From contig CAKOON010000003.1 of assembly GCA_934098565.1 (NCBI GenBank), positions 62,001-126,000 of the forward strand: a stretch of 64,000 nt of DNA. The letters run 5' to 3'. Numbering within the stretch: the stretch's first letter is position 1; each line of letters starts with the position of its first letter. This DNA comes from an uncultured Bacilli bacterium. Lineage in GTDB: Bacteria > Bacillota_I > Bacilli_A > RF39 > UBA660. Of the stretch, positions 1 to 7,870 are shown one piece after another. The notes under the pieces are model-generated. The model saw only the letters and a list, made by a program, of their open reading frames with translations. It was not told the origin of the DNA and did not search any database. The translations under genes were made by a program, and so were the position numbers.

Positions 1-822
1 ATTAGCTGTTATTTCTTCATAATTTATTTTATAATTATCCTTCTTATATATATCTTGGTAACCGTATTTTTCGGCTAAAGAACGACATGCCCTCCCAATA
101 CAATATTCCATCAAATATTTTAAATTGTGATTTTGAAGTCCCATTTTAAGTTCATAAGTAATTTTTGTATGAACTAATTCATGAATGATTACAAATGTTA
201 AATAGAGTACAGTCATTTCGTCATTATATATTTTTTCTAAGAAATCTTTATTAAGGTTTATAGTGCAAATGCCTGCGCTGGAACCTAGGCTAAATGTGTC
301 TTTCTGGTGAGGGCGTGTAGGAAAGAAAAATTCAATATTTGATAATCCCGTTTTTAGGCTTAACTTTTTAGCATAGATTTTAATTATTTTTAAATAATTA
401 TCATAATTCCAGTAGTTTTTCTTGGCATTAAGAAGTAAGTAGAAATCTTTATCGTTAAAAAGTTCAATGATTTTTGGCATTTTGGGGTCATATTTAACTA
501 AAGCATTAATTACATCCTTATTAGCTTTGAAAAGTTTATTGTCATCGGCATTTTTGTAGAAACTTACTCTTGTTTCTTTAATTAAATCATCTAGATGAAA
601 TTTTTCTTTTATTTGGTCAAATTTGGAGTTTTTTAAATTTGAAAAATAAAGATGAATTAGTCGAGAGGTGAGTTCAATAGAAGATTGGGACAATAATTCA
701 TCTAAATAATTATCTAAGTCTAGGAAATCTTGCATTTCTGAAATGAGATACGTACAATCTTTGCATTTGCCCGTAGCGTTTAATTCATTTTTATAGCCAC
801 AACTAGGACATTGAAAAATCAT
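1..822 (-). CDS. HExxH zinc metallopeptidase-like protein with N-terminal zinc ribbon (partial)
   Basis: Runs off the left edge; 274 codons are visible on the minus strand, without a stop. CPSC (residues 5-8) and CKDC (20-23) look like one zinc ribbon. A long helical stretch follows, then HELVH at 214-218 after a hydrophobic strand, the zincin HExxH signature. The third metal ligand is not identified, perhaps because the end is missing. The ATG overlaps the stop of the upstream XRE gene by one base (TAATG), so the pair is probably translationally coupled. XRE repressor plus HExxH protease pairs are known from ImmR/ImmA of ICEBs1, where the protease relieves repression; that role here is inference. 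The zinc ribbon and the roughly 190 residues before HExxH differ from short ImmA proteins, so it could be an unrelated zincin. Confidence 0.7.
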   Translation of the reverse strand, partial: MIFQCPSCGYKNELNATGKCKDCTYLISEMQDFLDLDNYLDELLSQSSIELTSRLIHLYFSNLKNSKFDQIKEKFHLDDLIKETRVSFYKNADDNKLFKANKDVINALVKYDPKMPKIIELFNDKDFYLLLNAKKNYWNYDNYLKIIKIYAKKLSLKTGLSNIEFFFPTRPHQKDTFSLGSSAGICTINLNKDFLEKIYNDEMTVLYLTFVIIHELVHTKITYELKMGLQNHNLKYLMEYCIGRACRSLAEKYGYQDIYKKDNYKINYEEITAN

Positions 823-1157
823 TAGTTTAAGTCTCTTTTTCTAATAGCTTCACTATACCAAAGACATTCATCTTTTTCACGGTCTTTTAACATTAAGAAA
901 TTATTAATCATCTTATAAGTTTTGGGGTTCATACTTTTAATATTGTAACCGGTAAGAGGAGAGTCATCTTCAATCCGACCTAGTAAGTAGTCGCAAGAAG
1001 TATTCAAATAATCAGCTATTTTGATTAAAGCGTCGCAGCTTGGTTGAGCTTTTCCCGACTCATAAGCACTGATTGTTTCTTGTTTAACATTGATGACTTT
1101 GGCTAAGTCAACTTGAGTTATTTTTCTTTTTATTCTTATTTTTTTAATATTGTTCAT
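822..1157 (-). CDS. XRE-family HTH transcriptional regulator
   Basis: 111 residues. Residues 1-62 form a Cro/CI-type helix-turn-helix (start IKKIRIKRKITQVDLAKV, recognition helix around QETISAYESG, closing CDYLLGR). The C-terminal half is helical and unassigned. SD-like TAGGAT lies 5-10 bases before the ATG, and a good sigma-A promoter lies at 1182-1210. It is first in an operon with the HExxH protein whose start overlaps its stop. Such regulators usually repress their own promoter. A target beyond the window is likely but not visible. Confidence 0.88.
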   Translation of the reverse strand: MNNIKKIRIKRKITQVDLAKVINVKQETISAYESGKAQPSCDALIKIADYLNTSCDYLLGRIEDDSPLTGYNIKSMNPKTYKMINNFLMLKDREKDECLWYSEAIRKRDLN

Positions 1158-1181
1158 AATTATCCTACCATTTCTATTTAT

Positions 1182-1210
1182 ATTATAATAGAATTCACAT
1201 TAATTGTAAA
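1182..1210 (-). promoter_or_regulatory. sigma-A promoter of XRE/metallopeptidase operon
   Basis: On the minus strand TTTACA (1210-1205) and TATAAT (1187-1182) are separated by 17 bases, close to the XRE start at 1157. The spacer contains GAATTC, a small palindrome. Promoter by consensus only. Confidence 0.65.
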
Positions 1211-1342
1211 CGATGAAAAAGATTAATTTTTAACTTATGTGATTTATTAAAATTTAAATTTCTAAATTGGTTCGAAAAGAAAACGGCTTATATATAATAA
1301 TGAAAAAAAGTATTAAGACTTATTATGTTCTAAGTATATAAG

Positions 1343-1396
1343 ATGATAATGAAAATCTTTAGAAAACTCAAGTTCTTAGTTAAGTTTTTTTCCTAA
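1343..1396 (+). CDS. possible 17-residue cationic peptide upstream of radical SAM gene
   Basis: ATG to TAA gives MIMKIFRKLKFLVKFFS, a short amphipathic Lys/Phe-rich peptide ending 42 bases before the radical SAM start. There is no convincing Shine-Dalgarno site, and the same bases can form an imperfect hairpin followed by a T run (about 1371-1391), so this may be only an attenuator-like structure. The rest of 1211-1438 holds a possible weak promoter (TTGGTT 1267, TATATA 1291) and nothing else that I can recognise. Confidence 0.18.
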   Translation: MIMKIFRKLKFLVKFFS

Positions 1397-1438
1397 AAGA
1401 TAAAGAATATGTTACAATAACCGGGACATGGGGTATTT

Positions 1439-2272
1439 ATGAAGAAAAGATTTAAAAAGATTTATTTAGAAATTACTAACATATGTAATCTGAAGTGTAA
1501 TTTCTGTCCAGGAAATAAACGGCCTAAAGAAGAAATGACATTAGAAAATTTTAGGATTATTTTAGAAAAATTAGAAAATTATACGGATAATTTATATTTC
1601 CATTTAATGGGAGAGCCTTTAGTACATAGTAAAATTAACGAATTAATTGATGCGGCTAGTTTAAAGTACCAAGTAAATATTACGACTAATGGGTATTTAA
1701 TAAAGAAAATTGAGAATAATAAGAATATTCGGAAAATTAATATTTCCTTGCAAGCTATTAAGGGTGATGAAGAAATAGATAATTATTTAAAAGATATCTT
1801 TGAGACTGTAGATAAACTTCATAATCAAGGTACAACTGTTGTTTATCGTTTATGGAATGAACAAGCGAGTTCTAGTAAAATTATAGAAAAGTTAGAAAAA
1901 CATTATAAAATCAATTTAAATGGGAATACTAAAATACAAGATAAAATTTATTTGGATCGTGAGATTCCATTTATATGGCCCGATTTAAATAATAATTATT
2001 ACAATGAAGAAGGCTCTTGTATGGGACTTCGTAGTCATATTGGTATCTTAGTAAATGGTGATATTGTTCCTTGCTGTTTAGATTATAATGGGACAATAAC
2101 TTTAGGAAATATCTTAAATAATGATATAGATACTATTTTAAAAGACAAAAGAGTTCAAAATATGCAAGAAAACTTTTTAAATAATAAAAAATGTGAAGAA
2201 TTTTGTCGCCATTGTAATTTCTATGATAGAATAAAAAGTACCAAAAAAATTAATTCAGCCACCGATAATTAG
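1439..2272 (+). CDS. radical SAM/SPASM-domain protein
   Basis: 277 residues. The radical SAM cluster motif CNLKCNFC (Cys16, Cys20, Cys23; CX3CX2C) is followed by a GEP motif at 58-60, as in MoaA-like enzymes. The C-terminal part has Cys194, Cys212, Cys213, Cys252, Cys256 and Cys259 in a SPASM-like arrangement that should carry an auxiliary Fe-S cluster. Family members modify peptides (sactionine, thioether or epimerised RiPPs), mature enzymes or process nucleosides. No obvious precursor or partner gene lies next to it, so the substrate is unknown. It is monocistronic between the divergent XRE gene and uvrA, 32 bases before uvrA. SD is GGGG at 1429-1432. Confidence 0.85.
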   Translation: MKKRFKKIYLEITNICNLKCNFCPGNKRPKEEMTLENFRIILEKLENYTDNLYFHLMGEPLVHSKINELIDAASLKYQVNITTNGYLIKKIENNKNIRKINISLQAIKGDEEIDNYLKDIFETVDKLHNQGTTVVYRLWNEQASSSKIIEKLEKHYKINLNGNTKIQDKIYLDREIPFIWPDLNNNYYNEEGSCMGLRSHIGILVNGDIVPCCLDYNGTITLGNILNNDIDTILKDKRVQNMQENFLNNKKCEEFCRHCNFYDRIKSTKKINSATDN

Positions 2273-2304
2273 CAATAAAAATAAAGAAGTAAGGGTGATT
2301 ATTT

Positions 2305-5136
2305 ATGAAAAACGATAAAATAATAATAAGAGGAGCAAGAGAAAATAATTTAAAAGATATTGACTTAGACTTGCCAAAAAATTCCTTAATTGTAATGACC
2401 GGAGTATCAGGTTCTGGTAAATCCTCATTAGCCTTCGATACTATTTATGCCGAAGGTCAAAGAAGATTCGTCGAAAGTTTATCCAGTTATGCCCGTCAGT
2501 TTTTAGGAGGCAGCGAAAAACCAGATGTTGATTCCATAGAAGGGTTAAGTCCTAGTATTGCTATTGACCAAAAGACTACTAATAACAATCCCCGTAGTAC
2601 TGTTGGCACCGTAACCGAAATATATGATTATCTAAAACTATTATATGCTAGAATTGGTACCCCTTATTGTCCTAATCATCATACCCCAATTGTTCATCAA
2701 AGTATTGAAGAAATGACTAATAAAGTTATGAATATGCCAGAAGGTACTAAATTAGAAATAATGGCTCCTATTGTACGCAATGAGAAAGGAACTCACAAAG
2801 ACATTTTAGATGATTTAAGAAAAGAAGGATATTCAAGAGTAAGAGTTAATGGGACTGTTTATAGTTTAGATGAAGAAATTACTTTAGAAAAAAATGTTAA
2901 AGATACAATTGAAGTTGTTGTGGATAGAATTGTACTTTCAAGAGAGGAAAGGTCTAGAGTTTTTGAGGCTATAGAGACTGCAACTAAACTTGCTGATGGT
3001 ATGGTTTTAGTTCATGTTATTGATGGCGAAGAAATTTTATGGAGTGAAAAATTTGCTTGTGTGGAATGTAATTATTCTTTACCAGATTTAGAACCAAATA
3101 TGTTTTCCTTTAATGCCCCATTTGGAGCGTGTCCTGAATGTAAGGGTTTAGGCTTTAAAACCGCCATTAGTGAAGACTTACTTGTACCAGATAAAGCTCT
3201 TTCTATTAATGAAGGAGCTATTCAAACCTTAAAAGATGATACTAATATTTTCTATACTAATGTTAAAACGGCTTGTGATTATTATCATATTGATATGAAT
3301 AAACCATATAAAGAATTAACTAAAAAAGAAAAGAAAATTCTTTTATATGGTAGTGATGAACCATTAAAATTTGAATATACTGCTAAGAATGGTAATAAAA
3401 GATTTACTACTGATTATTATGAAGGTATTATTACTAACTTAGAACGTCGTTATATTGAAACATCTTCTAGCTGGATAAGAGAATGGTTAGACAACTATAT
3501 GATGGAACTTATTTGTCCTGTTTGTCATGGGGCTCGTTTAAAAGAAGGTATCTTAAATGTTTTTATAAACAAGAAAAACATTTATGAAATGACGCAAATG
3601 AGTATTGGAAATTTATTAGAATTTATCAGAAATTTAAAGCTAACTAAAGAACAACAAGAAATTAGTAAATTAATTGTTAAAGAAATAATAAATCGGTTAG
3701 AATTTTTAAAAAATGTGGGGTTAGATTATTTAACTTTAAATCGAATGGCTGGTAGTTTATCCGGTGGTGAACTACAAAGAATTAGGTTAGCTACGCAGAT
3801 AGGGAGCCGTTTAAGTGGGGTCTTATATGTCTTAGATGAACCAAGTATTGGTTTACATCAAAGAGATAATGATAAACTAATTCTTTCTTTGAAAGAAATG
3901 GTTAATCTTGGTAATACTTTGATTGTCGTAGAACACGATAGTGATACTATGCTAGCCAGTGATTACTTAGTAGATATTGGACCTCGGGCTGGTAAAGAAG
4001 GCGGTCAAGTTATGGCTGCTGGTACCCCTGAAGAAGTTATGAAAAACCCTAATTCTTTAACAGGTAAATACTTGTCGGGTGAGTACTTTATTCCAATTCC
4101 TAAAGAAAGAAGAAAAGGTAATGGTAAGTTCTTAGAGATAATCGGCGCTACAGAACATAACTTAAAAAACATAGATGTTAAAATACCTTTAGGTAAATTT
4201 GTCTGTGTAACTGGTGTATCTGGTTCCGGCAAGAGTTCTTTAGTAAACGAAATTCTTTATAAGTCTGTATTTAAAAATATTTATCCTAAATCCAAAGTAT
4301 TTCCAGGTAAATGTAAAAAAATTAAAGGCATAAATGAGATAGATAAAGTTGTTCAAATTTCCCAAGATCCAATTGGGCGTACGCCAAGAAGTAATCCTGC
4401 TACTTATGTGGGCTTATTTGATGACATAAGAGATTTACTTGCCCAAACTAAAGAGGCTAAGATTCGTGGTTTTGATAAAGGAAGATTCTCCTTTAATGTC
4501 AAAGGCGGGCGCTGTGAGGCTTGTTACGGTGATGGAGTTAAGAAAATAGAAATGCACTTTCTACCTGATGTTTATGTTCCTTGTGAAGTTTGTCATGGAA
4601 CTCGCTATAATAAAGATACTTTAAATATTCGCTACAAGGGTAAGAATATCGCTGATATTTTGAAAATGCGTGTGGAAGAAGCCCAAGAATTCTTTAGTAA
4701 TGTTCCAAAAATAAAGAGTACTTTAGATATTATGATGGATGTTGGTTTATCATATGTTGAATTAGGCCAAGGTGCCCCAACTTTGTCTGGTGGTGAGGCT
4801 GGTCGTGTTAAGTTAGCTAAAGAATTACAAAAGAAACCAACTGGTAAAAGTTTATTTATCTTAGATGAACCAACAACCGGACTTCATATTGATGATATTA
4901 AAAAGTTATTAGTTATTTTACAAAGAATAGTTGATAATGGTGATACCGTTGTTGTTATTGAACACAATTTAGATGTTATAAAAGTAGCCGATTATATCAT
5001 CGATTTAGGTCCTGAAGGTGGTGCTGGCGGTGGCGATATAGTATGTACTGGTACTCCTGAAGAAGTAGCCCAAAATCCTAATTCCTATACTGGTCAGTAT
5101 CTAAAAAAATATTTAATTGATAAATACCGTGTTTAA
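2305..5136 (+). CDS. uvrA: UvrABC excinuclease subunit A
   Basis: 943 residues, the usual UvrA length. This damage-recognition ATPase of nucleotide excision repair loads UvrB on lesions. Two ABC modules are visible: Walker A GVSGSGKS at 33-40 and again in the C-terminal half (GVTGVSGSGKSSL region near base 4210), signatures LSGGELQR and LSGGEAGR, and Walker B LDEPS and LDEPTTGLH. Zinc modules are visible as CVEC...CPEC and CEAC...CEVC. SD AAGGGTGAT sits 8 bases before the ATG. uvrB is not adjacent, and no LexA box was recognised upstream. Confidence 0.98.
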   Translation: MKNDKIIIRGARENNLKDIDLDLPKNSLIVMTGVSGSGKSSLAFDTIYAEGQRRFVESLSSYARQFLGGSEKPDVDSIEGLSPSIAIDQKTTNNNPRSTVGTVTEIYDYLKLLYARIGTPYCPNHHTPIVHQSIEEMTNKVMNMPEGTKLEIMAPIVRNEKGTHKDILDDLRKEGYSRVRVNGTVYSLDEEITLEKNVKDTIEVVVDRIVLSREERSRVFEAIETATKLADGMVLVHVIDGEEILWSEKFACVECNYSLPDLEPNMFSFNAPFGACPECKGLGFKTAISEDLLVPDKALSINEGAIQTLKDDTNIFYTNVKTACDYYHIDMNKPYKELTKKEKKILLYGSDEPLKFEYTAKNGNKRFTTDYYEGIITNLERRYIETSSSWIREWLDNYMMELICPVCHGARLKEGILNVFINKKNIYEMTQMSIGNLLEFIRNLKLTKEQQEISKLIVKEIINRLEFLKNVGLDYLTLNRMAGSLSGGELQRIRLATQIGSRLSGVLYVLDEPSIGLHQRDNDKLILSLKEMVNLGNTLIVVEHDSDTMLASDYLVDIGPRAGKEGGQVMAAGTPEEVMKNPNSLTGKYLSGEYFIPIPKERRKGNGKFLEIIGATEHNLKNIDVKIPLGKFVCVTGVSGSGKSSLVNEILYKSVFKNIYPKSKVFPGKCKKIKGINEIDKVVQISQDPIGRTPRSNPATYVGLFDDIRDLLAQTKEAKIRGFDKGRFSFNVKGGRCEACYGDGVKKIEMHFLPDVYVPCEVCHGTRYNKDTLNIRYKGKNIADILKMRVEEAQEFFSNVPKIKSTLDIMMDVGLSYVELGQGAPTLSGGEAGRVKLAKELQKKPTGKSLFILDEPTTGLHIDDIKKLLVILQRIVDNGDTVVVIEHNLDVIKVADYIIDLGPEGGAGGGDIVCTGTPEEVAQNPNSYTGQYLKKYLIDKYRV

Positions 5137-5170
5137 AAAATATAAATTATACTTATATTAAATAATAAAT

Positions 5171-5219
5171 AAAAATAGATATTAAATAACTATGATGGTT
5201 ACTTAGTATCTATTTTTTT
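5171..5219. terminator. bidirectional terminator between uvrA and XRE gene
   Basis: AAAAATAGATA (5171-5181) pairs with TATCTATTTTT (5207-5217), followed by T residues. It has A and T tracts on opposite sides, so it can act for uvrA and for the convergent XRE gene, whose stop codon (5210-5212) lies inside the right arm. The loop is long (25 bases) and the stem AT-only, so its strength is uncertain. Confidence 0.55.
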
Positions 5220-5527
5220 AACATTTCATTAATTTCTTTAATTATCTTTTCCTTATCCTCTTCTGTAAGGCTGTAATATTTATCAATCTCTTTTTCTTTA
5301 CCAACTAAACAATCTATCGAACAGTCTAACACTTCACTTAATTTATAAATAACCGGTAAAGAAGGTATTCTTACTCCTTGTTCATAGGCTTCAATTGAGG
5401 AAGAACTTACTCCAACTAAGTGTTGTAGTTTTACTTGTGAGTATCCTTTCTTTAATCGAAGTTCTTTTAAGTTAGACATATTTATTTTAGTTTTAATTAT
5501 ATCAAATTCTTCTTTATTATTTCGCAT
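5210..5527 (-). CDS. XRE-family HTH transcriptional regulator
   Basis: 105 residues from the ATG at 5527; an inner ATG at 5479 (MSNLKELRLKKGYS) begins exactly at the HTH domain and may be the true start, since neither has a strong SD. Residues 18-75 form a Cro/CI-type HTH (YSQVKLQHLVGVSSSSIEAY), ending CSIDCLVGK. The C-terminus EEDKEKIIKEINEML is a short helix. It is divergent from the surface-protein gene at 5657. An inverted repeat lies in the shared upstream region (5572-5588), so that gene is a plausible target. Confidence 0.87.
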   Translation of the reverse strand: MRNNKEEFDIIKTKINMSNLKELRLKKGYSQVKLQHLVGVSSSSIEAYEQGVRIPSLPVIYKLSEVLDCSIDCLVGKEKEIDKYYSLTEEDKEKIIKEINEMLKK

Positions 5528-5571
5528 AAGTTACATCTAATATTATTGTAATAGAAAATAATTATCATAAC

Positions 5572-5588
5572 TCTTACACCAGGTAAGA
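5572..5588. promoter_or_regulatory. inverted repeat, candidate XRE operator
   Basis: TCTTAC (5572-5577) and GTAAGA (5583-5588) flank ACCAG. The palindrome is immediately upstream of the TTGATT -35 of the 5657 gene and 45 bases from the start of the divergent XRE gene. Size and place fit an XRE operator; binding is inferred only. Confidence 0.35.
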
Positions 5589-5615
5589 TTGATTGTTTAA
5601 TCACTTTGCTATAAT
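5589..5615 (+). promoter_or_regulatory. promoter of surface-protein gene
   Basis: TTGATT (5589-5594), 15-base spacer, TATAAT (5610-5615) with an extended -10 TGC directly before it. The extended -10 compensates for the short spacer. Confidence 0.5.
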
Positions 5616-5656
5616 AAAAATTAGCAAGATATAAATTAATAATAGGTGGTGTAAAC

Positions 5657-6874
5657 ATGAAAAAGAAGTATATAATTATGTTGAGTTTATTAGTGATTTT
5701 AACACTTTTATTAGGAGTAGGTGTTTCTTATTCATTATGGAATACCAGTGTTAGTCAAGATAAAGTAAATACAGCCATGACTAGTTGTTTTGATATAACT
5801 TATAGTAGTGAATCAAATGCGATTAATTTAGAAAAACAATATCCTATCAGTGATGAGGTTGGTAGTAAGTTAACACCATATGCTTTTAAGATAACTAATA
5901 ACTGTGATATAAATGCTTATTATAAGATTAATTTAGAAACACTGAATACTAGTAATATTGATACTAGATTTATAAAGGCTTCTTTAAATAATACTAATCC
6001 TCAAGTTATCCACAGGTATAGCGAAACCGAAACATCATTAAAAAATGGTAAAGTTTCAAATACTTTAAAATCAGGTTATCTTCCAGTAGGTGGTTCCATA
6101 TCTTTTGATTTAAGAGTATGGCTAGATTATGATACGACTATTAATGATATAAAAAATGATGGAACGGATAAGTGGGTAGGTAAAATAGTAGTCGTTTCAA
6201 GTCCAGTAACCGAAGATGAAATAAACAGAGTATGCCAAGAAAAAGGTGGCGATTTAATTGATGATGGAGAATGTCGGAAGTATTATGTGAAATTAAATAA
6301 CTATATTGAAAATGGAAACTTTCGTAATGGCATAACTGGTTGGAGAGAATTTCACTCTACATATATTTCATATGATGATGATTATTTATTAAATTTAGAA
6401 TGCGTAGATGATGGACTTTGTGGTATATGGCAATCAAGTTTTTGGGAGAATTGTACAGAACAACATTACTATTATTTTGCGCAAAATGTGAAAGTTAAAT
6501 CAAGCAATGCCGCCTTTTATTTAGGGTTAGAAAATATTTATGGTCCAAATCAATCAATAGATGATTTAAAATGGCACAAAATTAGTAAAATTATTCAATA
6601 TAGTAATACTGTAATTGATATAGTTGCAAATAAAAATGCCTCTTTCGTAACATATATTTATAATAATGAAAACAATGGTTTTTACTATAAAAATCCGGCA
6701 TTTATTGATTTAACTTTAATGTTCGGTGAAGGCAATGAACCAAGTCAAGAATGGTGTGATAAATACTTAGATAGATATATTGAATATAATTTAGAAGGAG
6801 CTTCGATACCAATTAAAGAAATAGGAGAATCTGTAAAAACGAGTTATTATGACGTTATAAGTCTAGAAAATTAG
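5657..6874 (+). CDS. secreted surface protein with camelysin/TasA-like N-terminus and jelly-roll-like C-terminus
   Basis: 405 residues. Lys-rich start, hydrophobic segment at about 5-25, then VSYSLWNTSVS, which resembles the start of TasA/camelysin-type extracellular proteins. The first extracellular part (about 30-195) has a conserved-looking YPISDEVGSKLTPYAF stretch and a Cys pair (Cys44, Cys89). From about 215 the sequence (ENGNFRNGITGWREF, later LTLMFGEGNEPS) resembles carbohydrate-binding or tail-fibre jelly-roll modules. No LPXTG anchor is visible, so it is either anchored by the uncut N-terminal helix or released. SD AGGTGGTG before the ATG. Single-gene unit, divergent from an XRE regulator. 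Function unknown; domain reading is by eye. Confidence 0.7.
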   Translation: MKKKYIIMLSLLVILTLLLGVGVSYSLWNTSVSQDKVNTAMTSCFDITYSSESNAINLEKQYPISDEVGSKLTPYAFKITNNCDINAYYKINLETLNTSNIDTRFIKASLNNTNPQVIHRYSETETSLKNGKVSNTLKSGYLPVGGSISFDLRVWLDYDTTINDIKNDGTDKWVGKIVVVSSPVTEDEINRVCQEKGGDLIDDGECRKYYVKLNNYIENGNFRNGITGWREFHSTYISYDDDYLLNLECVDDGLCGIWQSSFWENCTEQHYYYFAQNVKVKSSNAAFYLGLENIYGPNQSIDDLKWHKISKIIQYSNTVIDIVANKNASFVTYIYNNENNGFYYKNPAFIDLTLMFGEGNEPSQEWCDKYLDRYIEYNLEGASIPIKEIGESVKTSYYDVISLEN

Positions 6875-6901
6875 GGGATAATAATGCTAGAAATAGTGTT
6901 A

Positions 6902-6946
6902 TTTTTAAAAGTAAATTGTCGCTTTTTATGCAACCACTTTTAAAAA
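6902..6946 (+). terminator. AT-rich 11-bp inverted repeat after surface-protein gene
   Basis: TTTTTAAAAGT (6902-6912) is perfectly complementary to ACTTTTAAAAA (6936-6946) across a 23-base loop. There is no T run after it, so it is a weak terminator or simply a palindrome. Confidence 0.3.
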
Positions 6947-7013
6947 GAAATATGCTATACTTAGTGCACATTTGGAAAATAGTTTTTGCTAACTAGTAAA
7001 ACCCATAGGTTTT

Positions 7014-7022
7014 TGATATAAT
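7014..7022 (+). promoter_or_regulatory. extended -10 promoter of lgt
   Basis: TTTTTGATATAAT ends at 7022: TATAAT at 7017-7022 preceded by TGA (TGn). No good -35 at the right spacing. The same 13-base block recurs before the genes at 31189 and 34273. Confidence 0.5.
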
Positions 7023-7047
7023 CAAGTGGAAGAAAAGAGGAATGATG

Positions 7048-7860
7048 ATGAACCCAGTACTTTTTACATTAGGAAATCTTGAGATAAGGTGGTATTCTGT
7101 ACTAATTTTAGCAGGAGTAATAATTGGTTATGTGATAGCTGAAAAAGAAGCTAAAAGATTAAAATTTAATACAGATTTTCTTTTTAATATGTTTTTCTAT
7201 GCTCTTATTTTCGGAATAATCGGAGCTAGACTTTATTATGTAGCCTTCAATTGGAGTGCTTATGTTAGCGACCCAATATCAATATTGTATGTTTGGGAAG
7301 GAGGACTGGCTATTCATGGCGGTTTAATAGTAGGCTTAATCACAATGGCCTTATATTGTCGCAAATATGACGTTTCTTTAGAGAGAGTTTTGGATTTTGT
7401 TTGCCCTTCTTTATTATTAGCTCAAGCTATAGGTAGATGGGGAAATTTCTTTAATGGAGAAGCTCATGGTCCAGTAACTACTTTACTTACTTTGCAACGT
7501 AAACATATCCCAGAATTTATTATTAACGGAATGAATATTAATGGCTTATATTATGAACCAACTTTTTTATATGAGTCAGAATGGTGTTTACTTGGTTTTA
7601 TTATTATGCTTATCATTAGAAAAAATAAAAAAACTAAGATTGGAACTTTAAGTGCAACCTATTTAATGTGGTATGGAGTTGGTCGTTTTCTAATTGAATC
7701 TAAGAGAACAGATTCTTTAATGTTAGGAAGTTTTAAAGTAGCCCAAATAGTATCGGTTATCATGTTTGTGGTTGGCCTTTTATGGATAATGATTATTAGC
7801 CGAAAAGATAGAGTTGAAGATTTATATAATCGAGAAGAAACAAAAGATATTAGATTTTAG
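7048..7860 (+). CDS. lgt: prolipoprotein diacylglyceryl transferase
   Basis: 270 residues from the third of three consecutive ATGs (7042, 7045, 7048), chosen because SD AGAGG (7036-7040) is then 7 bases away. Integral membrane enzyme that transfers diacylglycerol from phosphatidylglycerol to the lipobox Cys of prolipoproteins, with about seven membrane segments. The Lgt signature region is clear: GGLAIHGGLIVG, then QAIGRWGNFFNGEAHG, and YEPTFLYES further on. It is followed after 10 bases by trxB, a pairing common in Firmicutes. Confidence 0.97.
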   Translation: MNPVLFTLGNLEIRWYSVLILAGVIIGYVIAEKEAKRLKFNTDFLFNMFFYALIFGIIGARLYYVAFNWSAYVSDPISILYVWEGGLAIHGGLIVGLITMALYCRKYDVSLERVLDFVCPSLLLAQAIGRWGNFFNGEAHGPVTTLLTLQRKHIPEFIINGMNINGLYYEPTFLYESEWCLLGFIIMLIIRKNKKTKIGTLSATYLMWYGVGRFLIESKRTDSLMLGSFKVAQIVSVIMFVVGLLWIMIISRKDRVEDLYNREETKDIRF

Positions 7861-7870
7861 GTGATTATAA

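Noticed and set aside
1..1157. Prophage or ICE at the left edge
   Set aside because: Only an XRE/HExxH pair is visible. Without integrase or structural genes in the window, the call is left as a finding and not as a mobile element.
6902..6946. Insertion-sequence terminal repeats
   Set aside because: The 11-bp arms are AT-only, enclose just 23 bases and have no flanking target duplication.
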